Part shown: positions 1 through 8,644 of the stretch, piece by piece
Layout of the letters: the number at the start of each line of letters is the position of its first letter
How positions within the stretch are numbered: the first letter of the stretch is position 1
Origin: CAWAHD01 sp963781785
Lineage (GTDB): Bacteria; Planctomycetota; Planctomycetia; Isosphaerales; Isosphaeraceae
DNA: 64,000 nt
Direction: 5' to 3'
NCBI GenBank assembly: GCA_963781785.1
Contig: CAWAHD010000001.1
Span: forward strand, 620,001-684,000
The notes under the pieces: generated by a model
The model's database searches: none
Told to the model about the DNA's origin: nothing
Seen by the model: the letters and a program-made list of their open reading frames with translations, nothing else
Made by a program: the position numbers and the translations under genes

Positions 1-2
1 TG

Positions 3-611
3 TGCCAGGCCACCCCAACGTTCCAGACCAACCCGGTGGTTTACACCACGTACAACCGCGCCAAGAACTTTGCCCCCCAGGAGCGAAAGATTCTGTCATA
101 TATCCTGGCCCAAACCGAGCCAGGCTGGACCAAACAAGCGGTCGCCGATCGGATCCGATCGACCACGGGACTGAACGCCAAGACCAGCGACGACTTCGCC
201 TGGATGACGATCGATTACTACATGCGATACACGGGCATTCCGTTCAATTTTGCGATCACAGCGCTCCTCGGCTTCCTGGTGGGCACCGCGATCGCCGGCC
301 AGACGTTCTACAACTTCACCATCGAGAATCTCAAACAATTTGGCGCCTTGAAGGCGATGGGGATGACCAACCTGCGAATCATCTGGATGATCCAGCTCCA
401 GGCGATGATCGTGGGAACGCTCGGATACGGGATCGGGGTCGGGCTGGCGGCGCTGTTCGGCCGGCTTGTCGGCGGGACCGAGCTGGCCTATTACACATGG
501 TGGGTGCTGCTCCCGATCACAGGCTGTGCGATCCTGCTCATCTGCCTGCTGGCGAGCCTGGTGAGCGTTCAGAGGGTGGTCCGCCTCGAGCCGGCGATCG
601 TCTTCCGCTGA
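3..611 (+). CDS. ABC transporter permease, FtsX/DevC-like (5' end outside window)
   Basis: The reading frame is open from the left edge, so only the C-terminal ~200 residues are present. They contain at least three hydrophobic segments (around nt 240-310, 390-460 and 500-570) and end with the RVVRLEPAIVFR-type tail common to FtsX-like permeases of the DevC/MacB group. The phrase LKAMGMTN, between the membrane segments, is the usual cytoplasmic coupling region of this family. The following two genes are an ATPase and an HlyD-type adaptor in the same direction, the gene order of DevCAB-type exporters, which move glycolipids, peptides or other amphiphiles across the envelope. The substrate cannot be told from the sequence. 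Membrane location and export role are inferred from family and context. Confidence 0.85.
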   Translation, partial: CQATPTFQTNPVVYTTYNRAKNFAPQERKILSYILAQTEPGWTKQAVADRIRSTTGLNAKTSDDFAWMTIDYYMRYTGIPFNFAITALLGFLVGTAIAGQTFYNFTIENLKQFGALKAMGMTNLRIIWMIQLQAMIVGTLGYGIGVGLAALFGRLVGGTELAYYTWWVLLPITGCAILLICLLASLVSVQRVVRLEPAIVFR

Positions 612-688
612 AAGGGAGCGCGCGGGCGGGCCGGCCGCCCCGCCCTTTGTCGCTGGACGGTATTTGATCTCTTTCCGGGAATCCGTCG

Positions 689-1477
689 ATGGTCGCGGGG
701 ATGGAACAGGCAGTCTTGCGAGTCTCTGATTCCGGCTTGCGGGCCGATCGGGCGCTCGAGCCGGCAGTGCGAATCCGCGGCTTGAAGAAGCACTTCGGCA
801 GCGGCGAGCAGCGGGTCGAGGCCTTGCGCGGCATCGACTGGGAGATTTACGCGGGCGAGATGACATTGATCGTCGGGCCGTCGGGCTGCGGCAAGACGAC
901 GTTGCTGTCGGTGATCGCGGGCATCCTCGACGGCGACGCCGGCGAGGTGGCAATCTTCGGCCACGAGCTGACGGCGATGCGCGACAGCCAGAAAACAAGG
1001 TTTCGCGCACGGAACATTGGCTTTGTCTTCCAGCAGTACAACCTGCTGCCGGCGCTCTCGGCCGCCGAGAACGCCGCGATCCCTTTGGTGATCGCGGGGT
1101 GGTCCAAGGCACGAGCCGTCAAACGTGCAGCCGAAGTGCTCGAGTCGCTCGGGATGGCGAAAAAGCAGGACCGGCTGCCGAGCGAGCTCTCAGGCGGCCA
1201 GATGCAGAGGGTGGCGATAGCGCGGGCCTTGGTTCACCAGCCCCGGCTCTTGGTCTGCGACGAGCCGACCGCCGCCCTCGACCACGAAACCGGGCTGACG
1301 GTGATGGAGCTGGTGCGGACGGCGGCCGTTCAGACCGATCGGGCGGTCGTCGTCGTGACGCACGATAATCGGGTCTTCGACTTCGGCGACCGGATTGCTC
1401 ACATGGATGACGGCGCTCTGGTCAAGCTGGAGGATCGATCGGGCCGCGCGCTCGGGAGGGAGGCGTTTCGATCATGA
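689..1477 (+). CDS. ABC transporter ATP-binding protein, DevA/LolD-like
   Basis: A 262-residue nucleotide-binding subunit. Visible motifs are the Walker A GPSGCGKTT (near residue 66), Q-loop VFQQYN, signature LSGGQMQRVAIARAL, Walker B LLVCDEPTAALD and the H-loop VVVVTHD. The first ~30 residues are a non-conserved extension, so the true start could be slightly downstream. Its stop overlaps the ATG of the HlyD-type gene by four bases (ATGA), which indicates translational coupling. It energises the exporter formed with the upstream permease and downstream adaptor. The family assignment is firm; the transported substrate is unknown. Confidence 0.92.
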   Translation: MVAGMEQAVLRVSDSGLRADRALEPAVRIRGLKKHFGSGEQRVEALRGIDWEIYAGEMTLIVGPSGCGKTTLLSVIAGILDGDAGEVAIFGHELTAMRDSQKTRFRARNIGFVFQQYNLLPALSAAENAAIPLVIAGWSKARAVKRAAEVLESLGMAKKQDRLPSELSGGQMQRVAIARALVHQPRLLVCDEPTAALDHETGLTVMELVRTAAVQTDRAVVVVTHDNRVFDFGDRIAHMDDGALVKLEDRSGRALGREAFRS

Positions 1478-2577
1478 TCGCGAAATATGTGTTGCCGATT
1501 GTGGCGCTGGCCGGACTATCGTTCGCGATTTACCGGGTGGTGGAAGCGCGGCAGCCGCAGCCGACGGCCCGGCCGGACATCGAGCCCGTGGCAAGGCCCG
1601 GGCCAGGCGCGCTGATTTCCGGCTCGGGGCTGGTCGAGGCCCAGCGCGAGAATATTCCAATCGGCGTCAACCGTGCCGGCGTGGTGACCGAGGTTTTCGT
1701 GAAGAAGGGGGAGCGTGTTACCGCGGGGGCCGCGCTCTTCCGGATCGACGACCGCGACTTGCAGGCTCAGCTCGGCGTGCGTGAGGCCGAGCTGGTCTCG
1801 GCCAGGGCACAGCTTCACAAGCTGGTGGTTGCGCCGCGCCCCGAGGACATCCCTCCGGTGAGAGCGGCGGTCGAGGAGACCAAGGCCAAGATGGACGACG
1901 CCGAAGCGGCGCTGGGGCGGACAGAAAAGCTGTTTCAACGGCAGATGGTGGCGGCGAGCGATTATGACAAGGACCGGTTTGCCTATCTTGCGGCCAAGGC
2001 GACCCACGCCAAGGCCAAGGCCGATCTGGAGCGGGTGCTGGCGGGGAGCTGGAGAGAGGACATCGAGATCGCCCGGGCGGCCGTGCTCCTGGCAGAGAGC
2101 CAGGTCAATACGGTCAAGACCGAGCTCGAACGGTTGACCGTCCGCGCCCCGATGGAGGGCGAGATCCTCCAGCTCAACGTGCGGCTAGGCCAGTACGCCG
2201 CCTTGACCTGGAAAGAGCCAATGATCGTCCTGGGAGACAGCCGGCGGCTGCACCTGCGCGTCGACATCGACGAGCACTACCTGCCGTCATTCTCGAAGGG
2301 TGCACCGGGATGGGCGACCCTGAAGGGCCGCCCGGAGATCCGATTTCCCCTGAAGTTCGTCTATGTCGAGCCTTATGTCATCCCCAAGCAGAGCCTGACC
2401 GGCGCCAGCGCCGAGCGGGTCGACACGCGGGTCCTCCAGGTGATTTACGAGCTTGCCGACGACCGCGCGCTCGAGGTGCATATCGGGCAGCAGATGGACG
2501 TCTATCTGAAGGCCGCGCCGACGCCGGCAAGCGCCCGACCGGAGGAAGCCGCGACGCTGCTCAGCGACGGCCTGTGA
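1474..2577 (+). CDS. HlyD/DevB-family membrane-fusion protein
   Basis: A 367-residue periplasmic adaptor. It starts with a short cytoplasmic end and one N-terminal hydrophobic anchor (IVALAGLSFAIY), followed by a lipoyl-like half motif (GVVTEVFVKKGERVTAG), a long alpha-helical hairpin rich in Ala/Glu/Lys (about residues 90-220), the second lipoyl half (LTVRAPMEGEILQLNVRLGQ) and a beta-barrel region. This is the domain order of HlyD adaptors. The start overlaps the ATPase stop by four bases. The adaptor should bridge the inner-membrane ABC complex to the outer envelope. No TolC-like gene is seen in the window. Confidence 0.88.
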   Translation: MIAKYVLPIVALAGLSFAIYRVVEARQPQPTARPDIEPVARPGPGALISGSGLVEAQRENIPIGVNRAGVVTEVFVKKGERVTAGAALFRIDDRDLQAQLGVREAELVSARAQLHKLVVAPRPEDIPPVRAAVEETKAKMDDAEAALGRTEKLFQRQMVAASDYDKDRFAYLAAKATHAKAKADLERVLAGSWREDIEIARAAVLLAESQVNTVKTELERLTVRAPMEGEILQLNVRLGQYAALTWKEPMIVLGDSRRLHLRVDIDEHYLPSFSKGAPGWATLKGRPEIRFPLKFVYVEPYVIPKQSLTGASAERVDTRVLQVIYELADDRALEVHIGQQMDVYLKAAPTPASARPEEAATLLSDGL

Positions 2578-2760
2578 AGGACACCCGCGCCATAGCAACG
2601 AATACCAATGGGGCCCCCAATAGATCTGCGCAGTCCGGCCGCCGCGTCCGATCTGATGCGGCGGCCGGCCGGCACAGCTTCGTCGGCGGGCCCATTCAGC
2701 AGGCCGATTCCGCTCGACCTGCTGATCGCTGTTGTTCGCGCCTTGCCGGTGGCATTTCTC

Positions 2761-3495
2761 TCACGGCTCTCGATCGGGCGCGTCAGTTTTCTCGCGAGGA
2801 TCCGCGGCGGGGATGACGCGAAACTTCACGACCTGCGTCGCCGGATCCTCCTTGGCGATCTCGTCGTGGAGGATGATGCTCAGGTCGTAGTTGCCCGGCG
2901 CCAATCCCTTGAGCGAGATCACGCTCTTCAGATAGATGTACCGAGGTGGCTCTTCCGTCGTCGGGTGGTACTCCATGTATTTCTTTTTCTGAAGCAGGAT
3001 CCGCTTTTCCCCTCGCTTGCGGATTTCAAAATCCGGGAACAGATGGGCTTCAAACAAGTCGCCGGCCCGCCGGGTCTTGAACCCGAGCGGCCGGAGATAC
3101 ACAAGTAGCTTCTCCTCGCTGGTCTGCGCTGCATCCGGGAGCGGCTCGTACTGCTCGTAACCATCGATCGACCGGCAGACGACGGCCGGCGACATGCTCA
3201 GCGTACCCTTCTTGGCAGCCGGCTTCGCCGGCGATTTGTCCTTCGATCGAGACGTTGTCTTGGAATCGGGCTGCGAGCTCGGCTTGGACCTGGACCTGGG
3301 AACGATCCTGGGATCGGCGTCGCGATCGGTGTGGGAATCGCTCTTGGGAGCCGGTTTAGAGGGAGCTTTATCATCGGACTTGGCCTGGTCCTGGTCCTGG
3401 TTTGCGGACCAGGCGGAAGATCCGTTCAAGACCGGGACCGCAGGAAAACTCAACGCGAGCCCTAGCGCTCCCAGGATCAGCATACGTTCGCGCAT
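2761..3495 (-). CDS. hypothetical exported protein with charged linker
   Basis: A 244-residue protein of unknown function. I chose the ATG at 3493-3495 because it is preceded by AAGGA at good spacing and gives a clean signal peptide (MRERMLILGALGLALSFPAV, probable cleavage after SSAWSA). After the signal peptide comes a ~70-residue low-complexity linker rich in Asp, Lys, Ser and Pro. The C-terminal half is ordered and contains an aromatic/charged segment (FPDFEIRKRGEKR) and a predicted beta-rich end mentioning no known catalytic motif. It stands alone, convergent with the exporter genes. I do not recognise a family. Confidence 0.7.
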   Translation of the reverse strand: MRERMLILGALGLALSFPAVPVLNGSSAWSANQDQDQAKSDDKAPSKPAPKSDSHTDRDADPRIVPRSRSKPSSQPDSKTTSRSKDKSPAKPAAKKGTLSMSPAVVCRSIDGYEQYEPLPDAAQTSEEKLLVYLRPLGFKTRRAGDLFEAHLFPDFEIRKRGEKRILLQKKKYMEYHPTTEEPPRYIYLKSVISLKGLAPGNYDLSIILHDEIAKEDPATQVVKFRVIPAADPREKTDAPDREP

Positions 3496-3894
3496 GGGAG
3501 ATCCTTCTGCCGCTTTGCAGGCGGTGATTCGCTTGGGGTCGAGCAATCACAGGTTCGCTGACCAGCACGGAGTTTACAAGCCGGCGGCACGGGGTCGACC
3601 GGGAGGGTCACGCTCTCCTCACGAGTCACGTTATCCGTGAGACTCGCCGCGACCGCGATACTTTGTTTTCGCGCGCAGTCGACTGTGTCGTCAAGGATCA
3701 GAAATGAGGAAGAAAGGATTGGCGGAGACTGGTCGGGCGGTTCGGGAAGGGAGGGGAAGCGGCAGAAGCCAGGAAGAAAACTGCGGGACTCCGCCGACTT
3801 TCGTGACCGATGAACAAGACGGCGGTCTAACGGAGCAGCCGCCATCTTGCGCAGGGATGCGTTTATGTTATTATCACGAACGAGCCAGACGAGG
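3496..3894 (+). other. intergenic region, no gene recognised
   Basis: About 400 bases between two minus-strand genes. Possible reading frames here have no ribosome site and no recognisable protein character. Nothing else stands out. Confidence 0.5.
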
Positions 3895-4776
3895 TCAGGT
3901 GGCATTCCGCCGGGAGCGGCGGTGTGCCCAGGCCAGGCCGCCGGCCAGGCCGGCCCAGACCATCCAGGTGGTCGGCTCGGGAATTTGCTGGGCTTCGATC
4001 AGAGTCGACGGGACGTAGTCCTTGCCGGTGATGACGCTGTTGATCGAGCCGTCCTGCGCGCTGACGTAAAACCCATTCGCGGGATTGGCGCCCAGCAGCT
4101 TGCTGAAGTTGCTGATGGTGAACTCGAAGCCCGGGGTCTGTGCGCTGGGCTGGAATGCCAGGTTGCCCATCCCAGCGGTCAGTGTCGAGCCAAAGCTGGC
4201 AACGAGATCGTAGTTCGGACTGCCGGAGCCACCCATCGGGGCATACTTGGCGACCGTGAATCCATCCAGTCCCGTACCGGCCTGGGCCTTGTTGCCCGGG
4301 ATGCCTGCGACGATCACGGGTGTGGGGGGATTATTGGGGGTCGAGGTGAGGGCGGCCGGGGCAAAGCCGAGGGCCATCGACTTGTCGCTGCCCGGAGCAT
4401 TCCAGTTCGCCGGGTCGGAGCCGCCGGCCGCCGTGAGTTGCGAGCTGGGGCTGCCCGGCGTGCCGTTGCCGTCCACGTTGCCCGCAATGCCGAAGGTGTT
4501 CACTCCAACGTACAACGTGTCGGTCTGGGCATTGTAATCCAGCCGGATGTCTTGAATATTCCAGCCCGACACCAGCCCGGCGGATGTCATCCAGGCCGGC
4601 TGCGCGATATGGTCGGGCACATTGCTGTGCGGGATGACAATCACATTCGAATTGGTCGCCGGGTTGAAATCGGCTGCCACGTTGCCCGTGAACGTGATGG
4701 GAGCCGCTACGGCCGACTGCACACACAAGACCGCGGCGACAATCACGCTCAAACGGAGCACCTTTCGACCACCCAT
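3895..4776 (-). CDS. PEP-CTERM sorted exported protein
   Basis: A 293-residue protein with an N-terminal signal peptide (MGGRKVLRLSVIVAAVLCVQ, cleavage after AVAA) and a C-terminal sorting tail: IPEPTTW, a hydrophobic stretch (MVWAGLAGGLAWA) and a basic end (HRRSRRNAT). That is the PEP-CTERM pattern recognised by exosortases. The start is preceded by GAAGGAG. The body begins FTGNVAADF and shares blocks with the divergently encoded protein at 5048 (IQDIRLDYNAQTDTLYVGVN, FEFTISNFSKL), so the two are homologues. The body is probably a beta-sandwich or secreted binding module; its ligand is unknown. No exosortase gene is seen in this window. Confidence 0.85.
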   Translation of the reverse strand: MGGRKVLRLSVIVAAVLCVQSAVAAPITFTGNVAADFNPATNSNVIVIPHSNVPDHIAQPAWMTSAGLVSGWNIQDIRLDYNAQTDTLYVGVNTFGIAGNVDGNGTPGSPSSQLTAAGGSDPANWNAPGSDKSMALGFAPAALTSTPNNPPTPVIVAGIPGNKAQAGTGLDGFTVAKYAPMGGSGSPNYDLVASFGSTLTAGMGNLAFQPSAQTPGFEFTISNFSKLLGANPANGFYVSAQDGSINSVITGKDYVPSTLIEAQQIPEPTTWMVWAGLAGGLAWAHRRSRRNAT

Positions 4777-5047
4777 GACGAGGCTCCTTCCTCGAAGAGT
4801 CCATTTTCCCCATCCTGTCGCCGCGCGGGGGCGGTGAGGGGGATGGAGAATTTCGACGCGACCAGAGTCTCCGAGACACGAAACGGCACGTGTCGGCCGT
4901 TGCCTGTAGGGTCTGGCTGGGTCGTTGGTTCACACCGCCGGGTCGTCCTGATCCTGGCTGACTGGTTTGCTCAAGCGGTCGGATGACCCTTCCCTGTTGG
5001 GGCCTGGTCCCACGCGGGACCGCACCCGAAAGAAAGGATGAGAGGCG

Positions 5048-6597
5048 ATGTTCCTGATCACCAAGCTGCTCCAAGCCGCTCGGAAATGGCGGCCCCGCCG
5101 AAGCGGTTCCCATTCCGCCAAACGTCACGCGGTCAACGTGGAACAGCTAGATCATCGGCAATTGCTCAGCGTTAACTTCACTGGAAACGTTGCAACTGAT
5201 TTTGCCGCTACAACCAGTCCAGGAGTCGTGATTTTCAATTCCTCGACGACGCCCGGCATCCAACATCCCATCATTCCTCCCTACCTCCAGCCCCTGATTC
5301 CGGTGTCGGGATTCGACTTGTCGGAAATCCGGGTGTCGTACGACGCCGCGGACGACACCTTGAGCGTTGGACTGAATCAGCCACCCTCCAATCCCGCCGA
5401 CCCATCATCGCCGCCGGTGATTGCAGGTGATGCGGATGATAACGGCACCGCCGGAACTGTCAACCCCGCCGTCGAGGCGGCGGATCCCGGGTTTACAGAA
5501 TTTTACGCCCTGGGCGGCAGCGACACGATGGCGGCCTTTCTCGACCTGAGCGGGACGGGTATTCCCGATGTCGTGGCCGGCTTCTCGCCGAACGCGCCGC
5601 CAGCCACCCCGACGGATCCCGCGCCGGCAAAACCCTATCAGGTCGCACAGGCCATCCCGAACATCAGCAACCCGCACGGAGTCCCCGCTTTCGGCACCGT
5701 CCTGCCCCAGTTTGCGGGGAACGTCTACCTCTTCAATTCCTCCGCTCATCCCAACCTGGAATTCTCGATCAAGGACTTTTCGCAACTTTACCAGGAAGAA
5801 ACCGGCAAGCCGCTGACCTCGAGCTCGGTGATCGGAATCGGGGCCTTCGCCGGCTCGCTCGACGACATCGGGATCAGCGACGCCTTCTTCCCCGAGACCA
5901 CCTTCACACTCAGCCAGGCGACCTTGCCACCTTCTAATCCAGAGCCGTCTCCGCCCATCCTGATCAATCCCCATGAACATCGGATCATCGACACCGCACA
6001 CCGCGACCTGGTCCGCGTGTCGATTTTCGGCACGTCCGGTTTCCCGGTGAGCGACATCAATCCCTCCACCGTCGAGCTCGACGGGCGCACGCCATCGCGC
6101 ACCTGACGCGAAAGGTCAAGAGAGACGAGTTCCCGTTTGCCACTTATTTCTTCGTGGCCGACCAGTTGAATCTTCCTGCCGGCCTGACCACAGCGACCTT
6201 GACCGGCCAGACCAAGAGCGGCGCCAGCTTCGAGTCGCAGAAGGACGTGCTCAACATCCCCGACTCGGCGCGTGTGTTCGGACGGCTCCGGAAATACATG
6301 GGCGACGCTTCCTACTACAAGGCTTTGGCCAAGGTGGAAGCGCGAAATCCCGGCACCGTCATCTCGGTCAACAGCACGCCGGTGACCGCCGTCTCGCGGA
6401 ATCCGGGGGCCACGGGCGCCGCCAGGATCAAGGTCGACTACACACCCAAAGTCTCGTCCGCGGCGAAGGCCGCCACGGAAGCCAAGACCGCCAAGGTTCG
6501 TCCGGTCGTCTCCATCATGAAGGGTACCGATACGGCGGCCGAGCGAACCAACGTGCCCACCCGCCTGCGCCATAGCCTGGAGCACTACCTGAGCTAG
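5048..6597 (+). pseudogene. surface protein with planctomycete LLS-type N-terminus, frameshifted
   Basis: The N-terminus has the pattern of planctomycete surface proteins: a basic stretch (RKWRPRRSGSH) followed by VEQLDHRQLLS, then the mature region starting FTGNVATDF. The body is homologous to the PEP-CTERM protein encoded divergently upstream. The frame from 5048 stops at 6104-6106, but the expected sequence continues one frame over: STVELDG is followed by AHAIAHLTRKVKRDEFPF and then a coherent region up to 6597. The two halves join if one G is added in the GGG at 6083-6085, so a single-base loss is the simplest explanation. It may be a real mutation or a sequencing error. RBS-like AAAGGATGAGAGG precedes the ATG. 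Confidence 0.75.
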
Positions 6598-6739
6598 CGT
6601 TGGAGGGTCAACCTCCGACGGCTGTCTTGACCGGCCCACCTGTCTCGGGTTCTCATCCAAGGGATGAGGTCGAGATCGAGGACCCCGGCGGCGCCACCTG
6701 CCGGTGGCCGCGCCGGTAGGGTGGCGGGAGAACACCACG

Positions 6740-7009
6740 TTGGCCGACCACACGCCGTACCAGCAGAAAATCATCAAGCGCTATTACCAGAATTTTGACG
6801 CCATCAAGCTTCAGCGTCTCTCGGAGCTGGCAACCGACCTCTACCTCGCCGAAGGAAAGCGGCGCGACCGCCTCTGGAGCCAGGTTGAGGAAAGTCTGCG
6901 GAAGCTCGAGCTGCCGGAGCCCCGGATCGCACACTTGCTCGAGAAGCGAGACCCCGCGCTTCTGGTCGGCATCGTCAAGGAGCTTGAGAAGGGCGCCAAG
7001 CACTCCTGA
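6740..7009 (+). CDS. small conserved planctomycete protein, unknown function
   Basis: An 89-residue helical, charged protein beginning L/M-ADHTPYQQKIIKRYY. I place the start at the TTG of 6740 because GGGAGA lies nine bases upstream and because this family, as I remember it, begins at ADHTPYQQKII. The sequence is rich in Leu, Glu, Arg and Lys, with LYLAEGKRRDRLW and LLEKRDPALLVGIVKELEKG; it has no cysteine or membrane segment and is probably cytoplasmic. Similar short proteins recur in planctomycete genomes, from memory. The function is not known. Confidence 0.65.
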   Translation: MADHTPYQQKIIKRYYQNFDAIKLQRLSELATDLYLAEGKRRDRLWSQVEESLRKLELPEPRIAHLLEKRDPALLVGIVKELEKGAKHS

Positions 7010-7370
7010 TTTGAACCGAACACGACCCAGGCTGACAATTCGTTTCCGGTTGGGGGGAGTTTAACGATGCCAAGGTCGTGTTCTCTCTCGCTTAATGACG
7101 TGGTCGGCTCGTGGTCTTCGCTCCATGTTAAGCGATGCTAACCAGTCAAGCGGGTGCGGTTACAGCGATTTTTGCTTTTTTCTGCGGGATCGCTTTTTAA
7201 TTCGTGCCGCGAATGACTTGACGCGGAAACGGGGGATTTGTAAATTTTCGATTGATCCGATCGCGCTTTTTGTCACCAAGGTGTCGAGGCTAGACGGTTT
7301 GGAGGCGCTTCAGGGCGGGTCGGGAGCAGGACGTATTTCCCCGTCACCTCAATGTTGAGGAGTTACACCG
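7010..7370 (+). other. intergenic region upstream of XRE regulator
   Basis: About 360 bases, somewhat T-rich in the middle (7160-7275). It ends with GAGGAG eight bases before the regulator ATG. It presumably holds the regulator promoter, but I cannot assign -10/-35 boxes. Confidence 0.4.
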
Positions 7371-7901
7371 ATGTCGTTAGCTCAGAGGGTGCGCGATATC
7401 CGCTATGCGAAGGGCTGGGGTCCCGATGAACTGGCCAATCGTGCCGAGATTTCGCGGACGGCGCTCTATCAGATCGAGAGTGGCAAGACCGGCCTCCCGC
7501 GTGCAGGCACGTTGAGGAGGATTGCCGTCGCACTCGAAGTTCCGATGGAAGACTTGCTGGGATTCGAAGACGGTTCCGACGGGGCAGAGGCGTCGGATCG
7601 CGCCGCCGTGTCTCGCCGGCCGCGTGGTCTGTACGACTGGGTTCCGTCGGAGGGTGGACCGCTGACTCTACCCACGAACGGCGGCTACAAGCCGCTTTCG
7701 GTCACCTCCCCAGAGGAATCACGATTCGGGGTGGAACCGGAGCTGCCGGCCCGGACCAACGGCCATGACTCGATTTTTCTCCGTGAGGGGGAGTTGATGT
7801 CGAAGCTGCACGACCTGCTTCATTCGCCGATCGGCGACGGTGTCGCGGGCGTCATCGAGGAGCTGCATACCATGCTCCCTCGGGGCCGCGGGTCAATTTG
7901 A
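7371..7901 (+). CDS. XRE-family helix-turn-helix transcriptional regulator
   Basis: A 176-residue protein. Residues 1-62 form a Cro/C1-type helix-turn-helix: LAQRVRDIRYAKGW, DELANRAEISRTALYQIESG, TLRRIAVALEVPMEDLLG. The C-terminal ~110 residues are acidic and Pro-rich with no recognised domain and may mediate oligomerisation or sensing. The ATG follows GAGGAG at eight bases. The next gene starts about 130 bases downstream on the same strand and encodes a small lipoprotein-like product; co-regulation is possible but unproven. DNA-binding role is firm from the domain, target genes unknown. Confidence 0.85.
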   Translation: MSLAQRVRDIRYAKGWGPDELANRAEISRTALYQIESGKTGLPRAGTLRRIAVALEVPMEDLLGFEDGSDGAEASDRAAVSRRPRGLYDWVPSEGGPLTLPTNGGYKPLSVTSPEESRFGVEPELPARTNGHDSIFLREGELMSKLHDLLHSPIGDGVAGVIEELHTMLPRGRGSI

Positions 7902-8028
7902 CCGGCGGATTGAGAGCACGAACCCGATTTATCGGGTAGATTTCCTCAAGGAACTTCGCTGGATTGCCGACGCTGGCCGGACGCTTGGTCAGGCCAGTTT
8001 GTTCTCGTCTGCACTCACCCCCGGCTCC

Positions 8029-8535
8029 TTGAGGTACACCGATGAAAAGCGGATCTTGCGCTGGGCGCGCGTGGTGATTCTGACTGCTGTTGTTCTCGGC
8101 ACGCTGGGAGCATGCGTTCCAACCCGGGCCGGCGACCATCCGCGCCGGGTCCGGGCGACGGTCGCGACCCGCGTAAGGCCGTGCGTTGCGCCCACATCCA
8201 CGCTCGGAAACTTTAACCCGACCCCGGTGGTCACGATTATCGGGAACAATCCGATCGGCGGCGGGTACTCGCCGCTGGGGATCTACGGCGACCAGACGAT
8301 GGCGCTCTACGGACCGCTGTCGGCGTTTCGAACGTCAACGGCGCCCGTGGCCGGGTACGTGCGCGGTTATGACGGGCGGCTTTACCGGAGCGAAGCCCTC
8401 ACGTTCTCCAATCCGAATCTGCCGATTCTCTCGCCATTTCACTATCCCACCGAGGCCAACTACTATTATGGTCCCAGGGTCAATCGGACGCCCCCATGGG
8501 GATCGAGCGCGATCAACTGGATCGATCAGAACTGA
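8029..8535 (+). CDS. small putative lipoprotein, unknown function
   Basis: The coding frame is open from 7840, but the likely start is the TTG at 8029 (or another TTG a few codons on), since it sets up a signal peptide ARVVILTAVVLGTLGAC with a lipobox-like LGAC. A nearby ATG at 8042 is in another frame that stops after 11 codons. The mature part (~130 residues) is rich in Pro, Tyr, Asn and Gly (GGGYSPLGIYGDQT, ANYYYGPR), which suggests an extended, surface-exposed protein. No family recognised. The start is uncertain, and no strong ribosome site was found for TTG. Confidence 0.55.
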   Translation: MRYTDEKRILRWARVVILTAVVLGTLGACVPTRAGDHPRRVRATVATRVRPCVAPTSTLGNFNPTPVVTIIGNNPIGGGYSPLGIYGDQTMALYGPLSAFRTSTAPVAGYVRGYDGRLYRSEALTFSNPNLPILSPFHYPTEANYYYGPRVNRTPPWGSSAINWIDQN

Positions 8536-8637
8536 CGGCCGTCATCAGTCGGTCTTCGCGGCCCGTCGCTTTGCCGCTTGCCAAAGTGGGGGCACGTGGG
8601 CTGTTGAAAGGTTCGGATGACATCGGACCGTTCGAGC

Positions 8638-8644
8638 GTCACAT
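8638..8644 (+). repeat. 7-bp target-site duplication, left copy
   Basis: GTCACAT directly abuts the left inverted repeat of the insertion sequence and is repeated exactly at 10431-10437 on the other side. Confidence 0.85.

Noticed and set aside
96..1112. Minus-strand reading frame across the ABC permease and ATPase genes
   Set aside because: Arg/Pro-rich composition typical of an antisense shadow.
3704..4018. 104-codon plus-strand frame overlapping the PEP-CTERM gene
   Set aside because: Runs antisense into a convincing gene and has no protein features.
7095..7358. 87-codon frame before the XRE regulator
   Set aside because: No ribosome site, odd composition, and it fills what looks like the regulator promoter region.
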